A DNA stretch of 64,000 bases. Source: Leucogyrophana mollusca. Taxonomy: Eukaryota > Basidiomycota > Agaricomycetes > Boletales. A program made the translations under genes and the position numbers. Shown here piece by piece: positions 13,137 to 24,790 of this stretch. The notes beneath the pieces are model-generated. The model had not been told where the DNA came from and did not search any database. It saw only the letters and a list, made by a program, of their open reading frames with translations. Location: assembly GCA_021014945.1 (NCBI GenBank), contig MU266357.1, positions 1-64,000 of the forward strand. Reading direction: 5' to 3'. The number at the start of each line of letters is the position of its first letter. The first letter of the stretch is position 1.

Positions 13137-13162
13137 CTCCAAAACATTCTGGTGTTTTGGAG
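13137..13162. repeat. perfect inverted repeat (hairpin) in divergent promoter region
   Basis: CTCCAAAACA and its exact reverse complement TGTTTTGGAG are separated by 6 nt. They sit between the divergent pRiA4b/RNase H and kinase genes. This could be a dimeric regulator site or chance. Confidence 0.5.
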
Positions 13163-13355
13163 ACCGCGGAGCCCTATCACTGTTCTCAAAATTTCAAGTT
13201 GAGTATTCCAGCAGTTATCAGTCCGACCCTTTGGCATGCTTCAAAGTCGATCGATGGGGAGCTCGTATCATTCGTCGTTGCGAAACTCAGAAAATGAAAT
13301 TTCCATGGATCTGCTTTGATCGCTGACCCCTTCGCAGGTTTTTGAAGGTCTCGTC

Positions 13356-14589
13356 ATGCAACAGCCCGATCCTTTTCAACCTCCCGATCTCACAGCGCAA
13401 ATCACTCGCTCAGAAGAATATGCATCAAATACCGGCGGCTTTGCCGATGTATGGAAAGGTATTTGGAACACAGAAGAACACGGATCTGTAAAGGTAACCG
13501 TCTATTTGATGCTACCCCCCCAAGGTATGAAGCCAAAGTCCCCTTAGGTAGCAATCAAAGCTCTTAGGCCGCAAGCCGAGAATGATCAAGAAAGGCGTAA
13601 GAAAAACAGAGTGGGCATCAGGATCAAGCCCTTTGTTATTTTTAAATCGGCTCTTAACGACTCGCAGAGACTTCGTCGTGAACTCCGAGTGTGGAAAGGA
13701 CTGCGCCACCCCAACATCGTTCCACTCCTCGGCGTCACCTCCGGTTTCGGGCCTTACACGGCAATGGTGTGCCCTTGGATGGAGCACGGAACGCTCGGTC
13801 ACTACCTCGAAAACTCTGCCCTGACACAAAGACAGCGTTATCAACTTGTAAGCGCTTCGTACTTATCATGCAACACGCAACGTTGAGAGTTCGATACCAG
13901 CTATATGAGGCTGCTCAGGGGCTTTCATACCGTAACTTAAGCAATCCACAACGTGAGGAATAATGTTTGACTAAGTCATCGATGTTTAGTTCATATGATC
14001 ACGTTTCCTGGCCCGATCATCCACGGTGACTTGACGGCGGTCAGTTCTTAAACACCGTGACGATCAACCGCACTCCTAATCAATCCCGCTTCAGTCCAAC
14101 ATTCTCATCGACAGCGACCGCAGAGCTTGCCTGGCTGATTTCGGGCTCTCCACCATTCTACTTGAGCATCAATCCCTATCCTACTTCACGTCTGCGTTAG
14201 GGGGGGCAGTGCGTTACACAGCGCCTGAAATGTTCCCTGTGCCAGATAATGCAGACAACGCAGCGCCCACTCCAAAACCGACCAAACAGAGCGATGTCTA
14301 CTCATTCGGGAGCATCATGTTTCAGGTAGGTTGACAGTAACCGTGGACTGCACCTCACCCGCGATTGACCATCACCTGGTAGGTACTATCCGGGAAGATT
14401 CCTTACCCTTACATCTCATCGGAGTCATCGGTACTCCTTGCACTCAGTAAGGGTATCAGGCCACACCGCGAACCAGGCATCTCAGATGCCTCTTGGGAGT
14501 TCGTCGGGCGATGCTGGCAGGCTGATGGTGGACTTCGGCCTACAACAGAACAAGCTGTAGGATTTGTTGACTATCATCGGTTTATGTAG
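13356..14589 (+). CDS. tyrosine-kinase-like (TKL) protein kinase
   Basis: Six exons (13356-13493, 13548-13847, 13901-13931, 13990-14039, 14095-14325, 14383-14589) give 318 aa, essentially a bare kinase domain. Visible are the Gly loop (NTGGFADVWKG), catalytic Lys50 (VAIK), the HPNIVPLLGV strand, the catalytic loop HGDLTASNIL with Asp170, DFG with Asp188, APEM and the DVYSFGSIMFQVLSGKIPY helix. Such TKL kinases are greatly expanded in Agaricomycetes; targets are unknown. Between VAIK and the alphaC Glu, the N-lobe carries a longer basic segment than usual (ERRKKNRVGIRIK). It contains a GTAAGA donor-like site, but splicing it breaks the frame. Confidence 0.85.
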
Positions 14590-14683
14590 CCCGCAGCGTC
14601 TGGATAAATCGCGAAGAATGCAGTACAGTAACAGCAAAAATCTACTATGTCTACAAATTTCCAAAAGCATCGATGGTATATAC

Positions 14684-15678
14684 CTAAAATATCGAGTTTA
14701 TGATGCCGCTTCCCACTGCAGAACCTGAATGAGGACTGATATCAGATCAGGTCGGCATGAGGGAAACGACAAACTGACCAGCACCAAAGCCCACACCACC
14801 TGCTGCAGACTGCGCCATCTAAATCATGTCACATCAGCGAAGAGGTTGATGTTATGAAAGAGACACTTACAGTACTACCGAGACCTCCGAACCTGTTCTT
14901 CTTTGGTGGTTTCTGAGCCTGGGAAAGAGTGTTATCCGGAACCGGGGTGATATACGGGTTGTACGCGGCGCCTTGGGGAGGCCCTTGATATCCCCCTTGA
15001 GGGTGAGGCGGCGGCGGTTGATACTGTGATTGAGGCGGACCGGGGGGAGGTTGGTACTGTGACTGAGGCGGACCGGGAGGAGGTTGATATGGCGACTGCG
15101 GCGGACCGGGACCGGGCAGGTATTGAAGGGGTCCAGGTGGAGGATATTTTTGATCCCCATACAACGATCCATATGGAGATGTTGGACGAGGAAATTCATG
15201 GAAGGAAGGAGGTGTCGATGCACGCTTGATCTTCTCCACGTAGTTTGAAGGAAATAAACCTTGCTTTCCTTTGTGGCGTCCCGTCCACCAGTCCTCGTTA
15301 GTCTCGGATATTATTTCTATGATATCTCCGGCATTGAAAGATACGTCGTTTGGATCCTGCGACAAACGAGGTTATCGATCATATATAACATACTCGTCCC
15401 GTGGCACTCACTTCGCTTGACCAATCCCAAATGGCTCGAGCTTCGATTGTGAGTGGTTTGGCGGAGGAAACGTTTGAGCCGGTGGTACTCGGGACAGGCG
15501 ACATGGCTAGGCGCCGTGTCTGTTGCGCAAGAGCGTCGATTGAAGTGCCAGCTACAGGTAACCTGGCCAAGATGTCCCTGCCATCGGCTTCGGAGATCTG
15601 GTGGTGAGACAAAAGAAATTGGACATTCTCTCTTGTCTGGGAGATGATATGCGAAAATACTACAGACGATTCGACCAT
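14684..15678 (-). CDS. SH3-domain protein, Lsb1/Pin3-like
   Basis: Four exons (15678-15412, 15356-14871, 14818-14779, 14724-14684) give 277 aa. An N-terminal helical region precedes one SH3 domain (residues about 80-137: [45 protein letters not shown]). A Pro/Gln/Tyr-rich tail with 11-residue repeats follows, then a Gly-rich C-terminus ([20 protein letters not shown]). This order matches yeast Lsb1/Pin3-type proteins, which bind Las17/WASP and act in actin-dependent endocytosis. The two last exons (40 and 41 nt) are easily missed; unspliced reading stops just after GGLGST. Confidence 0.85.
15022..15110 (-). repeat. 33-bp tandem repeat in the SH3 gene
   Basis: Two full units (15022-15054, 15055-15087) and most of a third (15088-15110) encode the [15 protein letters not shown] repeat of the proline-rich tail. 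The units differ at only a few bases, so length variation between strains is likely. Confidence 0.75.
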
Positions 15679-16531
15679 AACGCAAACGAGGTGCTAGAGG
15701 CACTCTAAAGACTGAAACTGAGAGCAAGCGCTTGTCAGGGCTGCGGCCCTACTTATCGTTAAATGCCACGTGATCTCGATCGCTGTCTCTTTCTGATTCA
15801 TTCATTCCGAGTCGCACTTCGGGAGGACGACAGACCGGCACTGTCTGGCACTACATACAACATTTCAGACTTGAATTTTCCGGCATGTCGCTTTGCTGTA
15901 CAGCTCAGGACATTCGCATTGGATTAAGTCCTCGCCATGCAGAACAGGTGGTCTGCATCGTATCATCCCACCCATGGACTCACACCGTCGAGCCAGACTA
16001 TCACAAGATTCAATACAATTCTGTTGCGATGAACCTGAATCACGCAAAGTTGGTCCACGGGGCCGTCATGCCCATGCATACTACTCTTATACTGTATGTA
16101 TAATGTCTCGCGTACTGCTCGAAAATGGGGAGTGCCAGGTGAACATTGTTCTGGATTATGATGGCATCGTCGCTCGATTCGCCTGCTGCCAGAGCTCGGG
16201 CAGGTGTCCTGTCGTGACTAGATAAAGTAGCTACTAGCTATGGCTTGCCTATCCTGCTAACTGTTTCACCCGCAGATACAAGTACACTAAAATCACGCGG
16301 TATCGATGAGCGCGAATCTGGCAAAATACAGAAGAGTGCCATTTTCCCTACTATGTTTGCGCGAAACCGTCCCAGCTCTTACAATAATGTTCGGGATTGT
16401 ACATGCAAGTCTAAATATTGTCTTATTCTTTTCCAGATGAAAACTGCTGGTGAATTGATCCCTTGCAGAGGCATGTAATCTACCAAACATTTCGCTCATC
16501 TGGAATTGCCTCAACTCACCAGGGCCAGGTG
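15679..16531. other. intergenic, no gene recognised
   Basis: Promoter of the SH3 gene and 3' flank of the Sfk1-like gene. A 110-codon plus-strand frame at 15893-16225 has no family resemblance. Confidence 0.45.
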
Positions 16532-17521
16532 TCAGCGGCGACCTTGAACAGGGTGCGGCGCATTGCCAAAACGCATGGGTTGTGGGCCGATCTGTCCTGT
16601 AGGGAGTGCGGGTGTTGTGGTGGTGGTGGGAGGAGGTCCATTTGTATTTGTGGACGTGGTGTATGGCGCGGGCGCAGCGTGGTCGTGCGGGTTTTGTGGC
16701 ACGGCTGAGCGGCCAGTACCGACGTTGTGTGTAGTCCCAGCCCCGGCACCTGTCGTGCTTGCTGGGGCAATCCCGTCATAGGAAGCTGCGACTACACCAT
16801 TCTCGATAAGTGCTTCCTTGTTCAACTGTCCTTTATGCACCCCTTTCGCCATCCTCAAGTCGTAGTAGAAGGTGAGGAGGTACAACGTGTACCCAAACGA
16901 GATTACCCACTCTAAAATCGCCCCAACTTCCTGGGCGTAGTAGAGGGCAACGCCGAACGCCACGGCACAAGCGATTAATGCGCCAGCGATGATTGCTTTT
17001 GCGAGGTATGCACGCTTGAGCTGGCGGACATCTGCGAAGTCATGCGCCAGCCAACGGTATTCGAGGATGGTGAATAATGCGGAGATGGCGACGCCGAGCA
17101 TGAAGAGTAGAAGGAAAAAGCGGTGGGCAGAAGGATACCGTTTGGTGTCGAAACCGCTGAGGAGCACAAGCCCCCACATGCCAATGAAGGACCCGAAGAT
17201 TGCTAGAGAGCTCAAAACGCGCTCCCTTTTGCGCATGTTAGGCAATAGGCGTCCGGAATGGCGGAGGAAACGCTCTATGACCAGTGAGAGGAAGAAGCTA
17301 ACGCCAGTTATGCAGCAGGTAACTACAAAGAGGGGTTTTAAGTATGAGGCGCCGACGTCGCTGATGTATGCAATTTTCCCCTGCTGCGAAGCGTATTGGG
17401 GGCGGCCAGTTGCAAGCCATGTGACAAGCATTGCAAGGAGAGTGCTAAACCACATGAACGCGGCGAAGACTGGGATCCAGACATACGCCCAGTGATGACG
17501 GGAATGTGCGAATACGGCCAT
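16532..17521 (-). CDS. Frag1/DRAM/Sfk1-family membrane protein
   Basis: A single open frame of 329 aa with about six membrane helices (residues roughly 14-34, 62-84, 103-122, 135-155, 173-193, 204-222). A Thr/Pro/Gly-rich cytoplasmic tail follows from about residue 240. Helix spacing and motifs (YISDVGAS, KPLFVVTCCITG, HRFFLLLFMLGV) match the Frag1/DRAM/Sfk1 family. In yeast, Sfk1 works at the plasma membrane in phosphoinositide and phospholipid homeostasis. This gene is intronless while nearly all its neighbours are spliced. The start ATG (17519-17521) immediately precedes the first helix. Confidence 0.82.
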   Translation of the reverse strand: MAVFAHSRHHWAYVWIPVFAAFMWFSTLLAMLVTWLATGRPQYASQQGKIAYISDVGASYLKPLFVVTCCITGVSFFLSLVIERFLRHSGRLLPNMRKRERVLSSLAIFGSFIGMWGLVLLSGFDTKRYPSAHRFFLLLFMLGVAISALFTILEYRWLAHDFADVRQLKRAYLAKAIIAGALIACAVAFGVALYYAQEVGAILEWVISFGYTLYLLTFYYDLRMAKGVHKGQLNKEALIENGVVAASYDGIAPASTTGAGAGTTHNVGTGRSAVPQNPHDHAAPAPYTTSTNTNGPPPTTTTTPALPTGQIGPQPMRFGNAPHPVQGRR

Positions 17522-18306
17522 GACTGAGTCGTATTGCAGACGGAAGACATGCCCTTGGTTTTAACCACGAGAGTGAGACTCCAACGCGTGACATCATACA
17601 TGGGCGTGACCTATAATCATGATCGAGTCCCAGCTGTGGGGCCGGATAGAGCCGGATACGGAGGAAATCATACACTGTCATACATTAGGCCGGCATCTGC
17701 CGACGCGGTTAATCGACATATCATCATCGCGACAAAGGCACTGAGTCGAAAACATCGTCAGTCGAATTTCCTCTTCCGTGAGTTTGAGATGAAAACCTAC
17801 CCTACAGTGAAGCATCAAGCCACTAGTTTCCTGTTGAGAGTGTTAACAGTCTCGTTGAGTTGAGTTTGGTCGGAGGTTCATGCATCATGTACCCATGAGA
17901 CACCGTGACCGGGCAATGGCAAACGACTAGCAAGTAAATATCGTCGACGATAGCCTACGAAAGCGCACGCACTTGTTTTTTTACTGTAATGTCCACTCCT
18001 GCCAGTACATACTCAGTGTGGATGGTCCGCATCTGAACACTCACTAAACGACAGCCCTCAAGCTCTACGACCATCCATTGCGACGCTCTGGTTGGTGGAC
18101 AGACTTGCGGAACCTACTTTGCTTGAACTATGTCAAACGGGTTGCTCAAAAACTGCTTGTTGAGCACTTACCGGTCTTAGATGTGGTCCACATTCAACTT
18201 TTTGAAGTGCCGAAGCCTTTTCGGTTCCGTGGGCGCCTGTCAACAAGACCGATATGTTGCAACATGTTCCGTTCCAACTGTGTCACAAACGACAACGAGC
18301 CGTCCC
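17522..18306. other. divergent promoter region
   Basis: Between the Sfk1-like gene (-) and the Dal5-type permease (+). Nothing else recognised. Confidence 0.5.
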
Positions 18307-20824
18307 ATGGCTACCCAGACTATTCAGGAGGACGAGATAATATCCACAGGAGGACCAGAGAATCAGGAAGATTCGGAACCTCTGGTCTACCTCGATCAAC
18401 AGGCAGAAGAGAGGAAGCTCCTACGCAAGCTTGACAAACGGATTCTACCCATAACTTGCTTGCTGTATCTCTTTGCGTGTAATTTTTCCTGTTTTTGCAT
18501 GTTTAACTTTTAGTGAGCCTATCTCTCATTTTCATTTGTAGACCTGGACAGGTCAAATCTGGGAAACGCTCGCCTACAGGGCCTACCTCAAGATACGCTT
18601 GGCGGCGACCCCACTGGCGAGCTCTTTGGTTGGGTCAACTCGGCCTTCTTCATCACATATGTAAGCTCCTCAAAATGTTTGAGCACCCTATTTGGATTCA
18701 TACTGATTTGGTCACTCAGATACTTTTTCAAGTCCCGGGTACTGTATTGTCCAAGTACTTTAACCCACGTATCTGGATAGGCTGCTCTGCGATCGCCTGG
18801 GGACTATGTTCCTCACTTATGGTAAGTGGACCGGTAGATCACACAAATGCGAAGAGTTTCATTCAACACGCACAGGCCACGGCACACAACTTTCCTGGTT
18901 TAGTAGTTGCCCGCCTCGCCCTCGGAGCATTCGAAGCCGCCTTTGGGCCCGCCGTCGTCCTCTACTTCTGTCCGTAGCCATATCTTTCTCTTTCGCGCTG
19001 TCACTGATTAAATTACGGACCACAGCATTCTACTATACCAAAGCGGAATATGGTACTCGCATAGCATACTGGTTCGGGTTCGCAGCCGTCGCGGGTGCAT
19101 TTGGTGGCCTCATCGCATTCGGTATCGACCACATCAAGGCTTCGATCGCGAATTGGAGGCTTTTGTTCATCATTGAGGTTTGTGTCTCTTCGCGTTTAGG
19201 CTTGTGATTGTCGTGCAAGTTTCAGAATACTGATAATACGGTCGATTGGTATTGCAGGGAGTACCAACGGTTCTAGCTGGTATGATGTGCATATTGATCC
19301 TGCCCGACCGCCCGGAGTCCACAACATTCCTTACCCCTGCGGAGAGGAAGCTAGCAATGGAGAGGATGAATCGTGGTACGAGTGGGGATGTGGGTAGAGT
19401 GATCAATCGGAGTACGTCCTTTGCATCAGCACATCGGCTTTTTTTAAGATCCCGCTAATGTAGGATCTCCCCGTGCGTGCAGAACATGTCGTGGCTGCGT
19501 TCCTCGATTGGAGGGTGCGTACCTCTTTGCGTTTCACGTTTTGGCCGAATTCGAAGCCGATCACAATTTCTTGATTGGGATGGGTTGGTTCTACACAGAT
19601 ATATGTCGCAGGGGTCATTTATTTTGGCTTGAACTCCGCTCTAGCGTCCATCTCTGCATTCCTACCCACTATCATTGCGACCATGGGATACAGTAAGCCG
19701 TTTTCTTTGCCACTGATTGTGGTCATCCACTTATCGGATACGCCTCTTACGCGTCGCCTTTACATCTCCCCACGCTCGCAACTACTCCTATTCACAACAT
19801 AAACCCGAAACTCAGCAAACGCACTCGCGCAGCTGATGACTGTACCCCCATACGCAGTCGCAGGCACGGTGCTGGTGCTGACATCCTATACATCCGATCG
19901 ACTACAGACCAGAGGAATCCTTGTAGGAGGTACCTGCGTGCTTGGGGCGGTGGGGTATCTGTAAGTTGGATTGATCGATGGCCGGTCGGCTTTGATTCCC
20001 TGCTGTTTTTTTGTCGGGTCGCAAATTTTTAACAAAGTAGGCCGTCGGCAGAGCACTAATCGCTGATTCGTTTTGCTCTTTTCACAGAGTGCTACTAAGT
20101 GTAGTGCATAACCAGCACGCCCGCTACGTTGCGACGCTTTTTATAACGAGTGGGACCTATGCGAGTATCGGACTCGTCATTGCTTGGTGTACGGGCACAT
20201 CCCCAGTCTTGCCCTCGATATTTGTTCAGTGATCAATAATGTCCACAGTCACGCACAACATGGGGTCGGAAACGAAACGCGCAACGGGGATCCCGCTCTT
20301 CGGCGCAATCGGCCAATGTGGGAGTATGCTGGGGTCGCACCTCTACCCTTTAACAGAGGGACCTGCCTATAAGTGCGCGTTCCGCAATCTGACTGTAGTG
20401 CTAATATACTAAGAATCAACTTTCCGACTTCTGGTGGCGTCACGCAGGAAGGGGTTTGCGGGTAAGTTTTGTCGTGCTTTGTCTCGTGCCCCGTCTGGAT
20501 CGCACACCATACTCTACAGTGTCGTGCACCTTACTGTTTCTCGCCGCGTTTTGCGCGCTGGGCTTGAGTTTCTCCTTTTCGAAGTACAATAAAAGACGCT
20601 GCTCATGCTCCCGCCCGTCTGCGACTCTACAATCCAGGCTTCTTTCAGATGGCACAACAGACAGAGGGATAGGCAGTACGGGACAGTTGATCCAGATGAG
20701 AGAGTGGATACTACGGAGTTGGCAGACAAGGTGCGTGTTCAATAGGGTGGTTCATCACTGTACTTGGGACTTTGCTGACGACGAATCTCGTTGGCAGGCC
20801 CCTGGATTTCGCTATATACCCTGA
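18307..20824 (+). CDS. MFS transporter, Dal5/allantoate permease-like (anion:cation symporter)
   Basis: Fifteen exons (18307-18478, 18542-18660, 18720-18821, 18876-18969, 19026-19177, 19258-19411, 19483-19514, 19599-19692, 19816-19960, 20088-20188, 20249-20372, 20448-20461, 20520-20583, 20649-20730, 20798-20824) give 491 aa. Landmarks are YLDRSNLGNARLQG in TM1, ARLALGAFEAAFGP, WRLLFIIEGVPTVLAG, a central loop, AVAGTVLVLTSYTSDRL and the C-terminal APGFRYIP typical of the family. Members import allantoate, nicotinate, pantothenate or other organic anions. One exon is only 14 nt. The intron before 19816 is the longest (123 nt). Confidence 0.88.
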
Positions 20825-21636
20825 CGACACGTATACCACGATTGGGTGGATGGATGGAATGACGTGCGGGCCCTCGGTTATTAGTCTATGATAGTGCCTC
20901 CATGCAGTGAACGCGATAGTGCTGTGCCTTGCACACAAGACTGATGCCCCTCGGAATGCCCCTATCGACCAATAGTCACTACTCGTTTGATTCGATCCCC
21001 GATACTGGGTTCGGAGGTTCGGAGATTCGTGCTTTGTTAGCCGTCAGGCTGACAACTTTCGTATCACACTCTCCCACCTTTCCCTGTTCCGGGATCGCTT
21101 TTGGACGAGAGTGTGGGGACGACTGCCCACAGGACCCTAGCAGCGATTCAGAGCATCTCAACAGGAACCCTCCCCGGTCTTCGCCAATCCAAAAGTCTTC
21201 GAGACCCGAAACGCTCAGCTAAACTCTATGAATTCTGGATCTAGACTGACCAAACAATCTCCTTGATTTCGGCGGAGCGTCAGTGCGTCAACCGGTAAGC
21301 TCTCGCCTGGCCTCCCTGCAGTAGCGACTGATCACCCCTTCTCCCTGTACATCACCGGTGAGACGCTAGGTCATTGATCCTAGCATGCTTCGCCGTGTTA
21401 TCATCATTGTGGCTTGTTATCTTCCACACGGAAGTCGCGTCATTGCTTGAATGCCGTTTGGGCAAACAGCTTCAATATGCAATTCTTATCTCCGACAAGC
21501 GTTGGGCCCTGGTCAGGCCTCAGGCACAACGAGGCTCACAAGTCACATGCACAGTATAAGAATAGTGTACTAGTACAAGCAGCCCTCACATGTTGCACCC
21601 GCAGCAGCTTCTGAGGAATACCCGCTCACTCATTCC
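20825..21636. other. intergenic, no gene recognised
   Basis: Between the permease and the arrestin-like gene, both on the plus strand. No supported frame. Confidence 0.5.
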
Positions 21637-23328
21637 ATGGATATTGACCACGAACTGCCCGAATACTCGGCTCCCCCTCAATATCATAGTTCCCAACATG
21701 CTTCCAGCGTCTTGAACGAACATACTGTTTCGCTCGAAACCAGCCTTGGCAGTGGGAAGAAATGGCTACAGCTGGTCGTGGCGAGTCGAGCGGCGAGCCC
21801 GACCGCATTGCCAGCCTTCTATGCAGGTGATGTCATCACAGGACATGCTGATATGGACGTGGCGAAGTCCGAGTCCATCAAGGCTATAACAGTCAAGGTG
21901 AGTGTAGTTATCCCCGTCTGAACGATGCACCAGGCACAGGACGAACCATTGCATTCGCCTTCTTGAAGGTAACCGCAGGAACCACTTCAGTCGGACAGGA
22001 AGAGCAACTCTTCCTCAATATCGAGAAGGTGCTCTGGGATCCCTCTGTTCCGCTTTCGGATGGGACGAAAATATCAAAGTTCGGGAAAGGACATTATTCA
22101 TGGCCCTTCGAGATCACCCTCCCTTCGTCGGTCGAAGTTGTAGACCAAAAAGTGAAGAAAGAGCTACCTTTGCCAGCGTCGGTTACGGGGCGAGCGAGTC
22201 CCGCCTACATTGATTACAAGATCATTCTTACGGTCAAGCGGGGAGCGCTAAGGGTTAATCAAACGTACCACTATCCTTCTTACAAATGTGCCCTTTTAAG
22301 TTGACGTGTTCGCCCTTTAGACTTGTAACCAATTTTGCATACGTACCAGCCACTCACCCGGATCCTCCGTCACCCATGATCCAGAAAGCGTACAAAGAAA
22401 ACCTTCCGCTCGTCGGTCCAGATGGTGGGATGCGGTTAATCTGCTATGAAGCCTATTAACACGCTACTTCAGGTGATCCAGAGGGGTGGCATGTACTCCC
22501 CCCTATCCAACTCAAAGGTACTCTTTTCGACTCAAAGTCTGTTGATGTATCCTGTACTGCAAGTAAAATTCCTGGACGTTACGCCAATTTTCTTACTGAT
22601 ACTATGTTATCGTCTTCAGCTAGCCCTTGCGAAACCTGTGAGTCATTTATCCAATGTCACTAATCCTCCTGATGCTCACCCATCATCTAGCTGAGCTATC
22701 CTCGAGGTGCCGCCTTCCCACTATTCATCACTTTTACAAGCGACGACCCACATGCTTTGGATTTACTTTCGACGCCATCTTCCATTCGCCTCCTCTTGAT
22801 CAAGTCTCTCGCGACAGGGTCGGACGCCACAAATGAAGATGTCGAGAGGCCAGCCGATGGCAGTAATTTCTTCTTTGAAACTGTCGCAAGAGCTGTATTT
22901 TGGCCTCCAAATTCTGACAGTGGAGGACCCGGAGCAATGAGCTCACAGGGCGGAACTAGAAGTCTCTGGGGGGAGGTGGATGTTAAGAGAGCTATTCCCC
23001 CGAGCTTCTTTTTTCCTAGATTTACCATCAGAGTAAGGTTAATACTATTGCTTACACTTTCAGCTAATGATTTTGTGTCACGCAGTACACGCTAGAGTTA
23101 CAGCCGTTCGTTGCCCCTGGATTCGTGCCCACATCCCCGATTTCTGGCCCATTGATCAAGCAGAGAGTAACTGTGACATCTCTCCGTACTCGTGGAGTGA
23201 ACCCGCGCTCTCATGCGCCACCAGAGTACGTGCAAGAACAAGCGGTAGATTACAATAACTCCGTGGGCTTGCTGGAGAATGGAAATCAGCGATTTTATCA
23301 TCACAGCGGCGCTGGTGCTATCGCGTGA
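21637..23328 (+). CDS. arrestin-like (alpha-arrestin) protein
   Basis: Seven exons (21637-21897, 21969-22264, 22321-22424, 22473-22562, 22624-22637, 22691-23032, 23086-23328) give 449 aa. The N-terminal PEYSAPP is followed by an arrestin-N beta-sandwich (YAGDVITGHADM, KFGKGHYSWPFEITLP, GRASPAYIDYKI). The C-terminal half contains ATLAKPLSYPRGAAFPLF. Fungal alpha-arrestins adapt Rsp5-type ubiquitin ligases to membrane transporters. I see a PPEY motif (APPEYVQE) near the C-terminus, a candidate WW-binding PPxY site. The 14-nt exon at 22624 restores the frame. A permease gene ends 0.8 kb upstream, but any link is speculation. Confidence 0.82.
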
Positions 23329-23438
23329 AATGGCTGTGGTATTGAAGTTGTTACACTTTGCATATGTATTCCGTGCATGTATTGGTGCTCTTCTTGAATT
23401 TGTCTGTTGTAGCGAGATCAGTCATAGCGAGTGCATTA

Positions 23439-24703
23439 TCATACCATAATTTCTTCGTCTCCGGCTAGATCCATGAGGAGGAGAGTTTCAAAAGTATCAT
23501 CTCCTTTTCTGTTCACCGTACCCTTCGCTCCAACTCCGTCGATTAGATCCTGGTCATCTCGAGGTACTTCCCAGGCATGAGACTCTGGTCGGCGATGAGC
23601 TATGAATATGAACACTTGATCTCCCCCATTGGAACCAAACCGCTCCCATTCTGTCTGCTCTTGTGATGTCCTGCGCCTCGCGACAACAGGAACGAAGGTG
23701 AACCACAGGCCGAACGCAGACCAGAAAGCGGTTTCTTTGGCAAGGCTGCGAACCTTGTACGATATCACGATTTGGACGGAACCCTCTTCTGATGGCAGGC
23801 CGAAAGGAAGAGAGGTCAGGTGTATGAGCGTGCGCAGGAGCGGAGCAAGGAGCTCTGGGAAGTATACCTAGCACAGCATAAGTCCCATGAAAAACAGGGC
23901 TCGGGCGACACCCACAAGATCGCTACAGATGATGTGAGTCAGATGACGGGGATCGCTACCATCGCATTCAGAGTCGAGTCCTAGATCTCGAGCAATTTGA
24001 AGAGCGTGTTCGTAATTTCCCCAAGCCAAAGGTCGCACAGTAACACTGCCATTGGAAGAAAGTGAAGAGGAGGCCGTAGCATTCAACTGATCACGAAGAT
24101 TATTCTCCAGGAGCGGACAAACTTCTGGAAGATCAGTGACGAAAAGAAGATCACGGGTTCTCAGAGCTCCAGAGTCTGATATTCGAGCTGCCACTATCCC
24201 AGTTCCAGATCCAAGTTCAATGAAAACACGGCGTGGTGTCGAAGACTGCTCGTAGACGAATGGGGGGTCGAAATCCCAGGAAGCGTCACGGTTTATGTAC
24301 GCAATGATCGCATATGCAGCTTCCCTGCCAGTACAGGTTTAATAAGCATCTACCAGGTAGGGGAAACGACGATAATCACCAGACCCTGCCGGCGATTCCA
24401 TATTTCTGGATGGAAAGTTGCTGGGCAGCAGAGCCAAAGGCAACATCACCATTGCAAGGTAAAATATTGGCTCGAGTAGATGTAGAGCCATGATTTGGTG
24501 TAGAGGGAGAGATTTGTAGACCCATCGGAAAGTTTGGGTCATTTTCCATCCTGGAGTCCGAAGCAGTGTCGCACTTGTTCCCATCGTACCCCGATCGAAC
24601 GATCCTCATACCCGGAAAACCTTCCTTGCCTGATTCGGCATTGTTTGTCCATATTAGGATCAAAAGGCATTGGCTTCCGATGTTTCCCGAATTGGGAATT
24701 CAT
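23439..24703 (-). CDS. class I SAM methyltransferase, Methyltransf_16 (METTL21/Efm) family
   Basis: Exons 24703-24621, 24550-24380, 24324-23916 and 23867-23439 give 363 aa. The SAM-binding motif ELGSGTG (residues 121-127) is followed by VTDLPEVCPLLENN, PLAWGN and ICSDLVYFPELLAPLL, the pattern of family-16 protein lysine methyltransferases that modify translation factors and chaperones. The exact target is not inferable. The start is uncertain: the frame upstream of 24703 stays protein-like (EYRLRLLRYQLH) for some 20 codons, then meets a stop about 10 nt from the divergent carrier ATG at 24791. A short first exon may be missing, or the two promoters overlap. Confidence 0.78.
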
Positions 24704-24790
24704 GTGTAACTGATAGCGAAGTAGCCGAAGCCGGTATTCGGTTTCTTTGCTGCCAGTGCTGGCTTCATCTCCTCGACCTCATGTTCAATT

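Larger units (their letters stand above)
12531..13355. other. divergent promoter region
   Basis: Lies between the pRiA4b/RNase H gene and the kinase. It holds the TATA box at 12759 and the hairpin at 13137. Confidence 0.5.

Noticed and set aside
15893..16225. 110-codon plus-strand frame
   Set aside because: No recognisable motif and no upstream promoter. Lies in the promoter region of the SH3 gene.
22597..22624. Arrestin exon 5 starting right after CTTCAG at 22619
   Set aside because: The phase does not fit. The next acceptor (CTAG at 22623) gives ATLAKPLSYPRG in frame.
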